This document shows positions 36,601 to 46,692 of a stretch of 64,000 bases of DNA, one piece after another. The DNA is from Edwardsiella tarda ATCC 15947 = NBRC 105688 (GTDB lineage: Bacteria > Pseudomonadota > Gammaproteobacteria > Enterobacterales > Enterobacteriaceae): contig NZ_CP084508.1 in NCBI RefSeq assembly GCF_003113495.2, forward strand, positions 62,001-126,000, given 5' to 3'. Position numbers and translations under genes: made by a program. The notes under the pieces are model-generated. The model ran no database searches. It was not told where the DNA came from and saw only the letters and a program-made list of their open reading frames with translations. Within the stretch, counting starts at the first letter, position 1. Each line of letters starts with the position of its first letter.

Positions 36601-38843
36601 CGTTCGACCTGTATTCCCGCCTCATCAGCCTGCTGTACCTGCAGACTGTCCCCCGCCCGCCAGGTCAGTCCCTCCATTTTCCCCAGCACGCGCAGTTGCT
36701 CCCCCGAACTGACCGCCAGCGTCTGCGGCTGATACAGTGACCAACGGCTGTCCAGGGATGAAAGACGCAGCGTCTGCATCTCCCCCTGTTCATCCCGTAA
36801 GGTCAGGGTATGGCTGCGCGCGGTGACACGATCGATGACATAACGGGTCGCCGTTTTGCTCTCGGCATCCCAACGCTCCATCACCATTCCCGCGCGATAG
36901 GTGTCACGGGAAAGCCGGTTTTTGCTGTCCAGCCAGACCGGCTCAAGCGCCATCAATGTCGTGTCATTCTGGCCCAATGCACCCTGCGTTTTCATGGCAC
37001 TGCGGATCGCCCGGGTAAGGTGTTGTTGATCGGTCGGCCCACTGACCTGTGCCACCACCGGATCACCCGCTTGCCGTGCCGCCACGTAATCGTCGGCTAA
37101 ACGAGCAAAGCGGGACGGTTTGTCAGGCTCACTCAGGATCTGCGTTTCCACGGGCGCCGTTTGCGCATAGTGCAGGGTATCAATACCGCTCTCGCGCAGT
37201 ACACTCAAGGCATTGCCGGTCGCTTGCCGCTGGGCGGTATCGAGGATCAACAGTTGAACATTGTTGCGCAGCGCCCCATCCAGCAACGTGACGGTCTCTT
37301 TTAAGGTCAGCTTTTCCCCTTCCGTCACAATCAGGGTACTGTTTGGGGTAAATGCCATGCCGTCGTTGAGCACACGTTGCGGGAATATCGCCGCCTGGCC
37401 CAGCTCCGCATCCTGTTGTAAAAAACGCTGTGATTTGGCGTCGGATACCAGGATTTGCACCTCGCGTCCCAACGCCTGGGTCGCCTGCACCAACTCAGAC
37501 ACTCGCTGGCGCTGCACGCCGGCACCACCGGGACTGGCTAACATGGCGAGCGGAGGACGCTCGGTCATCACCTGTTGCGCCAGCGGACTGTAATCATGCC
37601 GGGAGGCCGATGACGCCATTGCGCCCACCGTAACGTGCCCTTGCTCCCCCAGGCTCTGGCCCAGCGTTCGCACGGAGAGCTCATCCAGCACATGAATATC
37701 GGAGGTGAATACCCCTTTTTCACGATCTAACGGAATGAGTTGCTGTTGCTCGATGGCGTGATCAATACCGGCACGCGCCCGGGCAATCACCCCGTCGTTG
37801 GCGGGCAGGAGACTGACCGTGGCGGCCAGCATGTCCGAATAGGTAAACTGCACCTTACGCTCACTGAGTTGGGATATCGCCTGGCGCACCGTTTTAGCCA
37901 TATCAACAGCCGCAGGATCAGCGGGCGCAGGGACTTGCCCTTGCGTCACCCGTTGTGCTGCGGCCTCCCGATACCCCTGGATATCAAATCCGGTCGATTT
38001 GAGGGTCGCCATCCATTCCGCCATCTTCTCGGTCGGATCGATAGCCGTCTTCGCTTTACGGGTATCGAGTGCGGCCACATCGCGGGATTTCAACGAGGCG
38101 TCCGCCCCGACCGCCTCCTGGATGGCCTGACTACGATGGGAGAAGGCTTCCACCGGCACATTTTTCATCTCCCACAGGCCATGTTTGCCGACCACCTCAA
38201 CCTGATAGCCCATCGCCTCGACCTCGCTGCGCAAGGCCTGGTTATAGATCTTGCCAATCGCAATCCGATTCGCCAGGATATTTTCAGAAAAACCAGTTTT
38301 CCCCACCGTATCACTGCTTAACGCCTGCCACTTATCACCATTTCGAGTCGCATTGAGCACCACACTATGCGTATGCAGCTGTGGGTCCTGATCGCGCGAG
38401 GTGTCATGATTAAAGCGGGCAATGATAAGATTACCGGTGAGAACCGTCTCTGAGACGCCATCCCGCATTGAGCGCGTGGAAGCTAGGGCCTCCGCCTGCC
38501 TCAGGGCCACATCCACCGCCCGGTTATGGGCATCAATCAGGCGCCGATCGCCGCCCAGCATGGCCATCATCGAGACGCTTTTCGGCGCCGAGAAGGTCAG
38601 GTCATAACCGGGGCGATGTTTATTCACACCGTTCTCCAGGCGCGAGAGATCAGCACCATCGGGCAGCCGTCCGTGCAATAACTGGGTAAAAACCGCCTTA
38701 TCGACAGCGCCTGATAGCCCCAGCTGTTTGGCCCCCTCGCCATACCAGTGGTCATCCATGCTGCCCAGCACGTAATAGTTATCTTTGTCGGTGTAATATC
38801 CGCTGGCATTGCTGGCTGATTTTACCTGGCTGAAGCTCATCAT
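33606..38843 (-). CDS. traI: TraI, relaxase-helicase of F-type transfer
   Basis: A 1745-residue protein, near F TraI (1756). The N-terminal trans-esterase has Tyr 16, 17, 23 and 24 (SGYYTDKDNYYVLGSM) and the metal-binding His triad in ARFNHDTSRDQDPQLHTHSV. A vestigial helicase domain follows. The active SF1B helicase has Walker A VVQGYAGVGKTTQF, DESSMLGN, SGDTDQLQAIAPGQP and AITAHGAQGAS. The C-terminus (after about 1480) is the TraI-type protein-interaction domain. It nicks oriT near 62900, stays on the 5' end and unwinds the transferred strand. A vapBC pair on the other strand separates it from traD. Confidence 0.97.
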   Translation of the reverse strand: MMSFSQVKSASNASGYYTDKDNYYVLGSMDDHWYGEGAKQLGLSGAVDKAVFTQLLHGRLPDGADLSRLENGVNKHRPGYDLTFSAPKSVSMMAMLGGDRRLIDAHNRAVDVALRQAEALASTRSMRDGVSETVLTGNLIIARFNHDTSRDQDPQLHTHSVVLNATRNGDKWQALSSDTVGKTGFSENILANRIAIGKIYNQALRSEVEAMGYQVEVVGKHGLWEMKNVPVEAFSHRSQAIQEAVGADASLKSRDVAALDTRKAKTAIDPTEKMAEWMATLKSTGFDIQGYREAAAQRVTQGQVPAPADPAAVDMAKTVRQAISQLSERKVQFTYSDMLAATVSLLPANDGVIARARAGIDHAIEQQQLIPLDREKGVFTSDIHVLDELSVRTLGQSLGEQGHVTVGAMASSASRHDYSPLAQQVMTERPPLAMLASPGGAGVQRQRVSELVQATQALGREVQILVSDAKSQRFLQQDAELGQAAIFPQRVLNDGMAFTPNSTLIVTEGEKLTLKETVTLLDGALRNNVQLLILDTAQRQATGNALSVLRESGIDTLHYAQTAPVETQILSEPDKPSRFARLADDYVAARQAGDPVVAQVSGPTDQQHLTRAIRSAMKTQGALGQNDTTLMALEPVWLDSKNRLSRDTYRAGMVMERWDAESKTATRYVIDRVTARSHTLTLRDEQGEMQTLRLSSLDSRWSLYQPQTLAVSSGEQLRVLGKMEGLTWRAGDSLQVQQADEAGIQVERQGQMQRLAVGKTPFTAIKVAYGYVEGLGRSVNDKAQVLAAVAHNDLNQGTLNRLARSGSRIRLYSAQAEDKVAARLGRHPAFSTVTTHLKQVAGQAGLEEALTRQRVALHTPVQQALHLAVPVLEREGGSLAFSRVSLLAQAQEVAGGQVPLSVLADTIQTQIREGALISVDSAPGHGNDLLVSRATFEAEKSILRHIAEGKAAVTPLMANVPESHLAGLTAGQQAATRMILETPDRFTVVQGYAGVGKTTQFRAVMSAIATLPETARPRVVGLGPTHRAVGEMLAAGVESQTLASFLFDTRQAQQQGEVADFSNTLFLIDESSMLGNSDMASAYALIAAGGGRAVASGDTDQLQAIAPGQPFHLQQTRSAADVAIMKEIVRQTPELRPAVYSLIARDVAGALETVERVSPQQVPRQAQAWFPPSSVMEIKKEPDASPDGVDVVSATLSPTVPATLHDAIVADYLGRTPQARDNTLIITHLNQDRRAVNALIHDARVASGELSGGERTLPILVSANIPEGALRRLSTWKTHQDTRPLLDNTYHRIVEVDEKNQLVTLQDETGRQRVLSPQEAVREGVTLYRSDTITVSVGDRMRFSKSDSERGFVANSTWTISAIEGDSVTLTNGNATRVVHPAIDQAERHIDLAYAITAHGAQGASESFAIALEGTAGGRRQMVNHASAYVALSRAKQHVQVYTDNREAWVTAIQKADRGATAHEILQPRGERTADNAARLLAQAVPLSAGAAGRAVLKQDGLDAGTSLARFVAPGRKYPQPHVAFPAFDENGKAAGAWLSSLSQGDKPAAVVLPREGRLFGSTAARFVALQASRNGESRLAAGIEEGVKLAARFPDDGIVVRLQGEGVPWNPGAMTGGRVWADAGETGQGISGEAARLAPEILALRQSEEAARVALEKQAEKTAREMLGQKEKPTPDDVAPEKMRQIVDEVVKGGVEQERHPADTLPTLPDHQQSAVERVAENLQRERLQQMERELVRDKTLAGD

Positions 38844-38892
38844 GATGGCAGCCCCCTCTCAAGGCGAGCAATCCTCCACCACGTATATCCCT

Positions 38893-38943
38893 TTGACATA
38901 TCCAAAGAGATGCACCATAGTGGATATACATGAGGTATATCCA
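38893..38943 (+). promoter_or_regulatory. vapBC promoter and operator
   Basis: TTGACA (38893-38898) and CATAGT (38916-38921) are 17 bp apart. A perfect inverted repeat TGGATATAC-atgag-GTATATCCA (38921-38943) overlaps the -10 and start site, and a further GTATATCC lies at 38883. This is the expected place for VapBC autorepression. Confidence 0.75.
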
Positions 38944-38957
38944 TATGGAGGTGCACG

Positions 38958-39185
38958 ATGGAGACAACCGTTTTTCTCAGTAACCGCAGCCAGGCAGTCA
39001 GATTGCCAAAGGCCGTTGCCTTGCCCGGTGATGTCAAGCGGGTTGATGTGGTTGCCGTAGGACGAGCCCGCATCATTACGCCTGCAGGAGAGTCCTGGGA
39101 TAGCTGGTTTGAGGGTGAAGGCGTCAGTGCGGATTTTATGGCTAGCAGAGAGCAGCCCCAGGGACAGGAGCGTGAAGAGTTCTGA
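38958..39185 (+). CDS. vapB: VapB-type antitoxin (VagC/MvpA-like)
   Basis: A 75-residue antitoxin with an AbrB-type swapped-hairpin N-terminus (TTVFLSNRSQAVRLPKAVAL) that binds DNA, and an acidic C-terminus that should lie over the toxin's active site. ATG 38958 follows GGAGG. The stop overlaps the toxin start by one base (TGATG), so the two are coupled. It neutralises the PIN-domain RNase and represses the operon through the palindrome at 38921-38943. Confidence 0.9.
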   Translation: METTVFLSNRSQAVRLPKAVALPGDVKRVDVVAVGRARIITPAGESWDSWFEGEGVSADFMASREQPQGQEREEF

Positions 39186-39583
39186 TGCTGAAATACATGC
39201 TGGATACCAACATTTGCATCTTCACACTGAAAAACAGACCTGCTCAGGTTCGAGAGAAGTTTAACTTGCACCATAATCAAATGTGCATCAGCTCGATTAC
39301 CCTGATGGAACTGATCTATGGTGCGGAGAAAAGCCAATCCCCTGAGCGTAATCTGGCGGTTATTGACGGATTTATTGCTCGTTTGACTGTATTGAACTAC
39401 GACGCACCGGCAGCAGCACACTCCGGCCAGCTGCGCGCAGAGCAAGCTAGATTGGGTCAACCGATTGGCCCTTACGATCAGATGATCGCCGGACACGCTC
39501 GCAGCCAGGGATTGATTCTTGTCACCAATAATACCCGCGAATTTATGCGCGTCTCTGGGCTGAGAGTTGAAGATTGGGTATAG
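39185..39583 (+). CDS. vapC: VapC-type PIN-domain toxin (MvpT/VagD-like)
   Basis: A 132-residue PIN-domain ribonuclease. The acidic metal site can be read as D7 in YMLDTNICIF, E in TLMELIYGAEKS, D in GPYDQMIAGHA and the final NNTREFMRV. In enteric relatives (MvpT of the Shigella virulence plasmid) it cleaves initiator tRNA-fMet in the anticodon loop. Loss of the plasmid frees the toxin and kills or stalls the cell. It stands on the plus strand between traD and traI, opposite to transfer transcription. Confidence 0.92.
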   Translation: MLKYMLDTNICIFTLKNRPAQVREKFNLHHNQMCISSITLMELIYGAEKSQSPERNLAVIDGFIARLTVLNYDAPAAAHSGQLRAEQARLGQPIGPYDQMIAGHARSQGLILVTNNTREFMRVSGLRVEDWV

Positions 39584-39660
39584 CCTGTCACTCGGCATAG
39601 TCAGTACTCGGGCAGTATTCCCAGTCATACCGGTTACATTGCGTTGGTGGATATTCATCA

Positions 39661-41871
39661 TCAAAAACCATCCCCCAACTCTTCATCACTCACGACATGG
39701 CTGTGGTTAACGTTGACTTCCTCTTGGCGCTGTTTATCGCGTAATGTATGAGAGCCGGCTTGCCACGCAGCATAGGCGTCGGGATCAACAACCTCACCCT
39801 GCACATCAATACCGGGGGGTAACACGTCCTCTTGATCTTGTTGTTCTGGCTGAGCGGATACCTGCAATTCCTGTAAATCACGCTCAACCCCACCGCCCAT
39901 CGCGGCTACGGCATCCGTTCCCCCTTGCACAGCGGCAACCACAGCGGCTGCCGCTGTAGTCGCTGCCATCTTACGGGATACCGTATTGACGGGTTGGCTA
40001 TCAACAGGCGTGACCGCAGGCTGAGAGGGCTGTACCCCAGCGGCCGCCTGGCTATCGCTTTCAAATAAGCCATCGATACTGCGACCCTCTTCTTCTCGTG
40101 CCGCCAATACCGCACTCAGGCGCGCCTCGGCATCGGTATCGATCACCCGGGGAATGAACTCCTGAGCAATACGGGGGCGCGGCTGGTACTTCAACGCCAA
40201 TTTAATAGCAGGATACGGCCCAGGCAGGGTGACAAAGCAGGTCAAGTCCGGCAGCGTCTGAATATCGCTATAACTGACCAGTGTGACGCGCTCCATATCC
40301 TTACCAACGGATACCCCATCACGTACCGGATCAGCACCGTAGGAGTATTGCTCACTGGCTTTTTGGATCTCTTTCTCACCGATTTCCCCCGCCGCAAACT
40401 CGGCAATCTGTTTGCTGGGTGAGCGGAAAAAGGCCCGGGTGTTAAGCACATCAAACAGCGTGGCCGCCCCTTTGACGCCATAGATATCTTCCAGCTGGGC
40501 ATAGGATTGGAATCCCAGGACATAGCAGCCCCCAAATTTGCGCGCTTCCGGCAGAATTTCGACCAAATCAGGCAACTTATACAGCGTCGGCAGCTCATCG
40601 GCAAAAATCCACACCCGGCGCTGGCGGTTCTCGCCCATCGCCAACAACCCCCGGATTGCGATGGATAACCACATGGAGATCACCGGTTTCAGGGAGGCGT
40701 GGGTGTCTGCGTTAGAGGAAATGAACAACCAGCCATTCTGGCCATCCTCCCTGACACTGCGCATCCAGTCGCGGATCGTGAAGGACTCGCCATTGCACTC
40801 GATACCCTGCAGGTAACGAATAGCTTTCACATAGTTGGTCAGTACGGCACGAATGGAGATAGCGGTCTTTTCAATTTTTTCTTCTACCAGGTTCGCCGCC
40901 GGCGAGGACTGCAAGTAGGCACGGAGCTTGTCGATCTTAATGGACAGTAAGGTATCAACCAGCTTGGCGTAACTACGATCATCGTCCTTACGCATCCGGT
41001 AAGCGGCCTCAGCAAAGATGGTTCGCCCCGACCCTTGCCAGAAGGGATCTTCACTGCTGCCCATTGGGATCAACGTGTTGGCCACGTTATCGAAATCAGG
41101 CTGGGTTAAACATTCGCGCCACAAGTCCCAATTAGCGCAACGCACATCAAGGGGATTGAGAATTTTATCTTTGGCGGGGTCGTAGTAGCTTTTGACAAAT
41201 TCACAGGAGCGGTCGTAGACGATAACCATATCGCCCCGCTGGCGGGCATGGTTCATCAGGCGGCGAATGAACTCCGATTTACCGGAGCCGACCGTACCAT
41301 GTAAGCAAAAATTCTGGATCTCACTGTCCTTAATCAACGGCAATTTTTCGATTCGGATATCGGATTGGCGACCATCTCGCTTTAGCATCGCCGCAACCTC
41401 TTTCGGATTATCGGTTAACTGGCGCCCGCCGGTGACTTCATCCTCACTCTGCTTCTTCCCCTGGTGGCCTAAAATCCAGGAGGCAACAAAGAAGGTAATA
41501 AGACAGGTAATACCGCCAATAATGGCCGCCAGAACAAAGCTGCTCCATAACTGCTCGCCACACCAGATGGTGTATTTATCCTGTAAGATTTGCTCAGCGT
41601 TATAGGCGAGCTTCCGGCCATAATATTCAATATGGTAAACCGGCTGCGACCGAAGCAAAGAGCGCATCGGGGCCAGAGTCTGGCACCACCAATACACGCA
41701 ACCATTAACAAAGGTCTGCCAGGATAAGCGGGCCATCAACGTTAACGCAGCGATAACCCAAAAAAGCAGAAAAAGGCAATAAAAAATAATATTGGCAATT
41801 TGGCCAAACATGCGAAAACGCATAGAGGCGATCTGACCGCCCTGGGTCATATCTTTGGCATTAAAACTCAT
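39661..41871 (-). CDS. traD: TraD, coupling protein
   Basis: A 736-residue VirD4/TraD-type ATPase. Two membrane segments lie at about 25-50 and 105-130. The Walker A is [15 protein letters not shown] and the Walker B is [15 protein letters not shown]. The C-terminal third is hydrophilic and Gln/acid-rich, and ends DEELGDGF. In F a C-terminal Phe of TraD contacts the TraM tetramer, and this tail keeps that feature. It links the TraI-DNA complex to the channel. The traS-like gene precedes it and traT is not between them. Confidence 0.95.
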   Translation of the reverse strand: MSFNAKDMTQGGQIASMRFRMFGQIANIIFYCLFLLFWVIAALTLMARLSWQTFVNGCVYWWCQTLAPMRSLLRSQPVYHIEYYGRKLAYNAEQILQDKYTIWCGEQLWSSFVLAAIIGGITCLITFFVASWILGHQGKKQSEDEVTGGRQLTDNPKEVAAMLKRDGRQSDIRIEKLPLIKDSEIQNFCLHGTVGSGKSEFIRRLMNHARQRGDMVIVYDRSCEFVKSYYDPAKDKILNPLDVRCANWDLWRECLTQPDFDNVANTLIPMGSSEDPFWQGSGRTIFAEAAYRMRKDDDRSYAKLVDTLLSIKIDKLRAYLQSSPAANLVEEKIEKTAISIRAVLTNYVKAIRYLQGIECNGESFTIRDWMRSVREDGQNGWLFISSNADTHASLKPVISMWLSIAIRGLLAMGENRQRRVWIFADELPTLYKLPDLVEILPEARKFGGCYVLGFQSYAQLEDIYGVKGAATLFDVLNTRAFFRSPSKQIAEFAAGEIGEKEIQKASEQYSYGADPVRDGVSVGKDMERVTLVSYSDIQTLPDLTCFVTLPGPYPAIKLALKYQPRPRIAQEFIPRVIDTDAEARLSAVLAAREEEGRSIDGLFESDSQAAAGVQPSQPAVTPVDSQPVNTVSRKMAATTAAAAVVAAVQGGTDAVAAMGGGVERDLQELQVSAQPEQQDQEDVLPPGIDVQGEVVDPDAYAAWQAGSHTLRDKQRQEEVNVNHSHVVSDEELGDGF

Positions 41872-41957
41872 AATATTATCTCTTAATCAGCAAGAGCGAA
41901 AAGGTCAAGCGTAGAGGAAGTATGCCGCCAGAGAATTACTGACGGCACAGATGCAAA

Positions 41958-42476
41958 TCAGGCGTTTTTCGAATCTTTAAAAGCACTAATAACGTTGGAG
42001 AAAGCGGCTAATTGATAACGACTAAAATCAATCATCATTACTGATATAAACAAAATTGTAAACACTATCAAAAACACAAACCAAGAAAAATTAAAAACAC
42101 CACAAACAATAGCCATAAAAAACAGCAAAATCAATGCTGAAACAGCATAATATTTAACCTTGGAACCAACAAAATTATATATCAGTGACTTTTTCCTGAA
42201 CTCATATGGAACCGACAAAAACAACCCTCGCGCATTCGATGAGCTCATCAATATCATGAAGCCAATAATTCCTCCACCACCGACATACATAAGCAATACC
42301 ATTTGTGATGCATAATCTGATATTGCATATGAAACAATCCCACACAATATCAACCAAGCTACAAACAGCAACCCAGGCCACATACATTCCCACATTGTTG
42401 GTATTTCCATTTTTCCATTGGAAAGAATAACCTTTAACTCCTCTGTTTCATTTTTTATTTTTTCATGTGTAATCAT
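41958..42476 (-). CDS. Inner-membrane protein in the traS position (entry exclusion candidate)
   Basis: A 172-residue protein with four hydrophobic helices (LLFVAWLILCGIVSYAISDY, VLLMYVGGGGIIGFMILM, YYAVSALILLFFMAIVC, FVFLIVFTILFISVMM). It has no recognisable family motif. Its place between traG and traD, its size and its topology are those of TraS, which blocks DNA entry from cells with the same plasmid by acting on the donor's TraG. It is AT-richer than its neighbours, as exclusion genes often are. It overlaps traG by 4 bp. The TraS role is inferred from position. Confidence 0.6.
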   Translation of the reverse strand: MITHEKIKNETEELKVILSNGKMEIPTMWECMWPGLLFVAWLILCGIVSYAISDYASQMVLLMYVGGGGIIGFMILMSSSNARGLFLSVPYEFRKKSLIYNFVGSKVKYYAVSALILLFFMAIVCGVFNFSWFVFLIVFTILFISVMMIDFSRYQLAAFSNVISAFKDSKNA

Positions 42477-45325
42477 TTTTTATGCCCTCGAACATACTCA
42501 TCTTGGAGCTTATTTGCCTTTTCTAATAATTCCTCTTTTGTATTCGCTCCGGGAATTAAATTCATTCTATCTTTTGCTGATTGATAACCAACATGGTGTT
42601 TATCTTGTTGCTGCTTATACTCCTGCCCTAAGTGACTATATTCCCCTTTGACTTCAGATGACTGATTATTGATCTCATTTTTAGCAGAATGCTGCCGGTT
42701 CTGGTTTTCATCGATCATGTGATCGACTTTACCTTGTACATTATGAGGAAGATCTGCCTGCTGAGTCTGACGTTCAATAGTCGCACTATTGGCTTGATAG
42801 TCCGCCATCACATCGGCCTGATTACCGCCCGCTGATACCACGCCCATCCCTTGCCCGGCCAGCTGACGACTATGCGCATACTCGCCATCAACACGCGGTG
42901 TGACTTGTTCACGCACAAACTCACGCGCCAGTTCTTCCCGCTGGGCGGCAACTTCAGGCGACGCAGTGTTGGTCAGGATAGCCTCCGCATTTTCTGGTGC
43001 ACGTTGCTGCACAAAGCTCACAAACTGTTGTGTCAGGTTTTCACTCATCTGCCCACTCATGCTTTCAGTCCGAGAAGCCATTTCCGCATACTCATGGCTG
43101 CGAGTATTGCTGGCCGTATACTGGTCGTAACTGTTCTTGGCTGAACTCAGTGAAGCAGACAACTGATCCACGCGTGAGGCTGCATTATTCTCGGTATGGC
43201 TCCCTGACTGGCTAGTCCGGTGACTACTCAGATAATCCAGGCTCTCCTTAAAGTCCTGAGCTGCTTGAGCACTGCTACTTTGCCGGTTTTCATCTGTTTG
43301 GCGATGCCCATCTGTGATGCTGTCATTCGAACCATTACTACCGGACCATCCCAAACCTCCTTTTGCTCCGCCATACGCACTAAGGCCAGTTCCCCACTTG
43401 CCTAATTTTGTTGCTAGCATATCTCCAGAGTCCCACTTCCCTCCCAGATAAGCCTCTGCATTGGCTGTCCACCGGGAAGACTTATCCATCAACGTGTTAA
43501 ATGCCTGCTCATTACTCATATTATGAGCTTTGGCATAGCTCTGCACCGCATTCCACATCTGGCCACGTGCCATCGACTCCTGGGTATTTTGGGAATTATC
43601 TGCGCCACTGACATAACTGCTGCTACTTCCCATATTGGAGCCAAACTGCTTCAAGCTATTCCAGGCGCTGCTTACACTATTGGTATAACCTTGTAATGCA
43701 CTTTCAGCCTGCACCGCTGACTCGCGCGCCATTTGCTGTTGCACACTGGCAATCTGCCGCGTCACATTAATATCGACGGGCAGTTTCGACATGGCGCTAC
43801 TGCTGTCATAAACCATATTGCCATCCCGCGTTTGTGTCGCCGTTCCCCCTGCGCCGGTTTGATGGGTCATTTGTCCAAACGACGTAGAGCTATTGGTATT
43901 CCAGCTATAACCGTTGACGTTTTCCGTCTGCATATTGCCAAACGCATAATTACCATCAACCGCACTGGATGAGGCGGAGGTTGTTGAACTGAGCGAGGCT
44001 GACCCCAAGGATGAGCTGATACTTGAAAACACCTGTCCCAAACCCATGACCATTTTCCAGGAGAGGAACGGGATCATCATCGAGATATAGCCTGCAGTCG
44101 TGGCGATATCAGAATATTTCACCTGCACCTGTGACAGCTCAGATAATACAACCGGCACACCATTCTGTTTTGCATAATAGGTCATTGCACTATTGAGTAT
44201 GGCATATAATAACGGCCATGTCTGTAGCCACATAAAAGTAAATAGATAACCTTTGAGCACCGTCATGGTTATCATATTAAACATCCCTGCAATCATCATT
44301 ACCGGGAATAATCCAATCAGTATTCCCATGATAATAACCTGCATCATGGGCAGTGATCGTAATGCCACCTGGCCGACAGACGCATGCGCCAAACGTTGTT
44401 TTTCTAGTGAGGAAGTCGTAGCTATATTCATCAGGCTGGCGGTATCGCCATTACGTGCAGCATAGCTGACAATCCCACCCCGTAATGCATTCAGGGTGAC
44501 ATTCTGGCGCAATATCTGTGCCGCATTTTTTGATGATCCGTAAAAATAATTGTAGCTATCGCCGATCAATTGACTAAATAGTAAATCAGGATTAGGGCGC
44601 CCCCCAAAAAGCTGTTGAACATAATAGCGCCAAGTTGTCCCACCGGTTTTGCTGTCGAGCGCTAACATCCCCTTTAGATAAACCGCAGCTTCGGCACAAG
44701 TACGGAAATTATTATCTTTGTCAAAAATACCTCGCAATGGACTTGGTTTAGAAAAAATAAGCGTATACGGATCTGGGGAACTCATTAAATCTTCGAAAGT
44801 GTATTTGTGATTAAGGAAAATATCGCCCATCACACAGTTTTGCACATAGTCCGTAAACAGATTGGTCATTTCAGGATTACGGGATAAGAAATCCGTGCTA
44901 CGCGCCACCAGATTCGCCCCGAACAACATCCCCGTCTTACTGTAGGTCACACTGTCGGGCTGGGCAAAGACCATCTCATACCCTCGTACCAAGGCATGGC
45001 CGATACGTGTTGTCAGGGAAGCCGGTAACGCTAATCCCACCGGGACATTATCGACCTGATAAACACGCATCATATCACTGGTATCGATGATCTGAATGGG
45101 CGAACGTATCCCCACCATCATCCAGATCACCGTAAGAGATACGGCCCAACCCAACATATCCATCACGTTGTGCCGACGAACCCAGCTGATTGCCACCGCC
45201 AGGACCGAAAACAAAATCCCCATTCGCTGCAGCGTATTCCAGGTATCTGTACCCATAAAGGCCGCAATGGCGTTAAAGGTGCCGCGCAACCATTCACCAC
45301 CGGCAATGGTATAAATCTCGAGCAT
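42473..45325 (-). CDS. traG: TraG, mating-pair stabilisation and assembly protein
   Basis: A 950-residue protein. The N-terminal about 450 residues hold several membrane segments (MGILFSVLAVAISWV, VIIMGILIGLFPVMMIAGMF, TFMWLQTWPLLYAILNS). The rest is a large Ser/Gln-rich periplasmic part with coiled-coil stretches near the C-terminus (SEVKGEYSHLGQEYKQQQDK). It supports pilus assembly, stabilises mating pairs and is the partner recognised by the exclusion system. The ATG at 45325 overlaps the traH stop (TGATG), so I prefer it to a GTG one codon earlier. Confidence 0.94.
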   Translation of the reverse strand: MLEIYTIAGGEWLRGTFNAIAAFMGTDTWNTLQRMGILFSVLAVAISWVRRHNVMDMLGWAVSLTVIWMMVGIRSPIQIIDTSDMMRVYQVDNVPVGLALPASLTTRIGHALVRGYEMVFAQPDSVTYSKTGMLFGANLVARSTDFLSRNPEMTNLFTDYVQNCVMGDIFLNHKYTFEDLMSSPDPYTLIFSKPSPLRGIFDKDNNFRTCAEAAVYLKGMLALDSKTGGTTWRYYVQQLFGGRPNPDLLFSQLIGDSYNYFYGSSKNAAQILRQNVTLNALRGGIVSYAARNGDTASLMNIATTSSLEKQRLAHASVGQVALRSLPMMQVIIMGILIGLFPVMMIAGMFNMITMTVLKGYLFTFMWLQTWPLLYAILNSAMTYYAKQNGVPVVLSELSQVQVKYSDIATTAGYISMMIPFLSWKMVMGLGQVFSSISSSLGSASLSSTTSASSSAVDGNYAFGNMQTENVNGYSWNTNSSTSFGQMTHQTGAGGTATQTRDGNMVYDSSSAMSKLPVDINVTRQIASVQQQMARESAVQAESALQGYTNSVSSAWNSLKQFGSNMGSSSSYVSGADNSQNTQESMARGQMWNAVQSYAKAHNMSNEQAFNTLMDKSSRWTANAEAYLGGKWDSGDMLATKLGKWGTGLSAYGGAKGGLGWSGSNGSNDSITDGHRQTDENRQSSSAQAAQDFKESLDYLSSHRTSQSGSHTENNAASRVDQLSASLSSAKNSYDQYTASNTRSHEYAEMASRTESMSGQMSENLTQQFVSFVQQRAPENAEAILTNTASPEVAAQREELAREFVREQVTPRVDGEYAHSRQLAGQGMGVVSAGGNQADVMADYQANSATIERQTQQADLPHNVQGKVDHMIDENQNRQHSAKNEINNQSSEVKGEYSHLGQEYKQQQDKHHVGYQSAKDRMNLIPGANTKEELLEKANKLQDEYVRGHKK

Positions 45326-46692
45326 CACTGTACCCCGCTAAAGTGGTAGTTATTCTGATAACGCGTCATCATTCGGGCAGAAACCTGTTGGCGCATATAA
45401 CTCATTTGGCGATCAATAACCAAGAGGGCATCTTGTTGAACCTGTACCCGTGACTGGAACGCGGCAATTTGTTGCGTTGCTTGGTTAAGGTTATCAATGA
45501 CCTTATCCATGGCCGCCTCGTCATAATTACTCACCGCCAACGACGCACGGGCCTGCTGGATCAACTCCTGAATGTACTGCAGCAAGATGTCATAGCCAAT
45601 ATAGTCGGTCAGTTGATACAGCAAACTGTTGGAGACACCCAGCATCTGCGGATCGACCAAATATTTAAAAACGGGGATGGTGGTACTGGAGATAAATCCC
45701 TTCTCCTGATCCGTTAATTTATCATCCGTTATTGCTTTATTTTGGATACTTGTTAATAAATGGCGAATTTGTTCCTTAAACGCCCTATTCCGGCTGATCG
45801 TGACACTACTATTGGGCACGACCTTCAAGCATTTATCAGCATCATTACAGTGATAGATTTGTGCAGTCCCACCCTCCATCATCGCTTTAACCAAATCCCG
45901 ATCGGTTGTTCTGGCAGGTAGTGGCGTTATTTCTCCATCGGGGCCAAACACCAGGGAGCCGGTCAGGGTCATGATGAACTCCTTCAACTCCTTGTTGCCA
46001 TCGAACATGCGGTTTTTAGCCAGGGCATGCCAGATCAGATTCAAATTTTTAGTAACACGCTCCTTATCCTTATCCGAAGCCTTGTCGCGAACACTATCTA
46101 ACTTTCCACCGACGGTACATCCCTGGCGTGATGCAGCCCAATCCGCAAAGATATTGCTCTCACCGGCAATATCCTGGCAGACCTTCTGTTGGGAGACCTG
46201 GGTTCGAGGAAGTAACCCACCGACGATGCCTTGTGCCGCCTGGCATGAGCTGAGGTTCATGCTGTTAATGTCATTAGCCATCTTCTGTAAAAAATCTTTG
46301 GCTTGTTTAATCTCCGGCACCGTAGTCTGCAATGCCAGGTCAAAAAAGTAGCCGGCTGCATTGGACATAATTTGTTTAGCAAAACGTTGTAACTGTTCGC
46401 CGTTAATGAAACTGAATGCTCCCAAATAGGCATCAATCCCCCCACAACCCGTGTTAAGCCCTGGTACAGTCATCGAAATCAGCTGTATCTGTTTTACCTG
46501 TGTGCGTGCATACAGTGAGCCGCCAGATGCGTAGCCCGCCGCCTGCCCCTGCCAGACCTGGGGCTGGCTGGTATTGGACGCAAAACCGAGGCGGTTGAAG
46601 AAGTTGTTCATATCATTATTCACATCCGCTGTCGCCGCACAGGACAGACCGAATAATGTACCGCACAAAAAAGCCACCTTACGCAGGGTCAT
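45325..46692 (-). CDS. traH: TraH, pilus assembly protein
   Basis: A 455-residue secreted protein with signal peptide ending AATA. It contains the TraH family region PGLNTGCGGIDAYLGAFSFI and a C-terminal coiled coil (YDEAAMDKVIDNLNQATQQI). It acts in the periplasm/outer membrane with TraF, U, W and TrbC, B and I in pilus extension and retraction. It overlaps trbB by 4 bp at its start and traG at its end. Confidence 0.94.
   Translation of the reverse strand: MTLRKVAFLCGTLFGLSCAATADVNNDMNNFFNRLGFASNTSQPQVWQGQAAGYASGGSLYARTQVKQIQLISMTVPGLNTGCGGIDAYLGAFSFINGEQLQRFAKQIMSNAAGYFFDLALQTTVPEIKQAKDFLQKMANDINSMNLSSCQAAQGIVGGLLPRTQVSQQKVCQDIAGESNIFADWAASRQGCTVGGKLDSVRDKASDKDKERVTKNLNLIWHALAKNRMFDGNKELKEFIMTLTGSLVFGPDGEITPLPARTTDRDLVKAMMEGGTAQIYHCNDADKCLKVVPNSSVTISRNRAFKEQIRHLLTSIQNKAITDDKLTDQEKGFISSTTIPVFKYLVDPQMLGVSNSLLYQLTDYIGYDILLQYIQELIQQARASLAVSNYDEAAMDKVIDNLNQATQQIAAFQSRVQVQQDALLVIDRQMSYMRQQVSARMMTRYQNNYHFSGVQ

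Noticed and set aside
38840..39664. 274-codon minus-strand frame opposite vapBC
   Set aside because: It is antisense to two well-supported genes and to their operator; its composition is that of a shadow frame.
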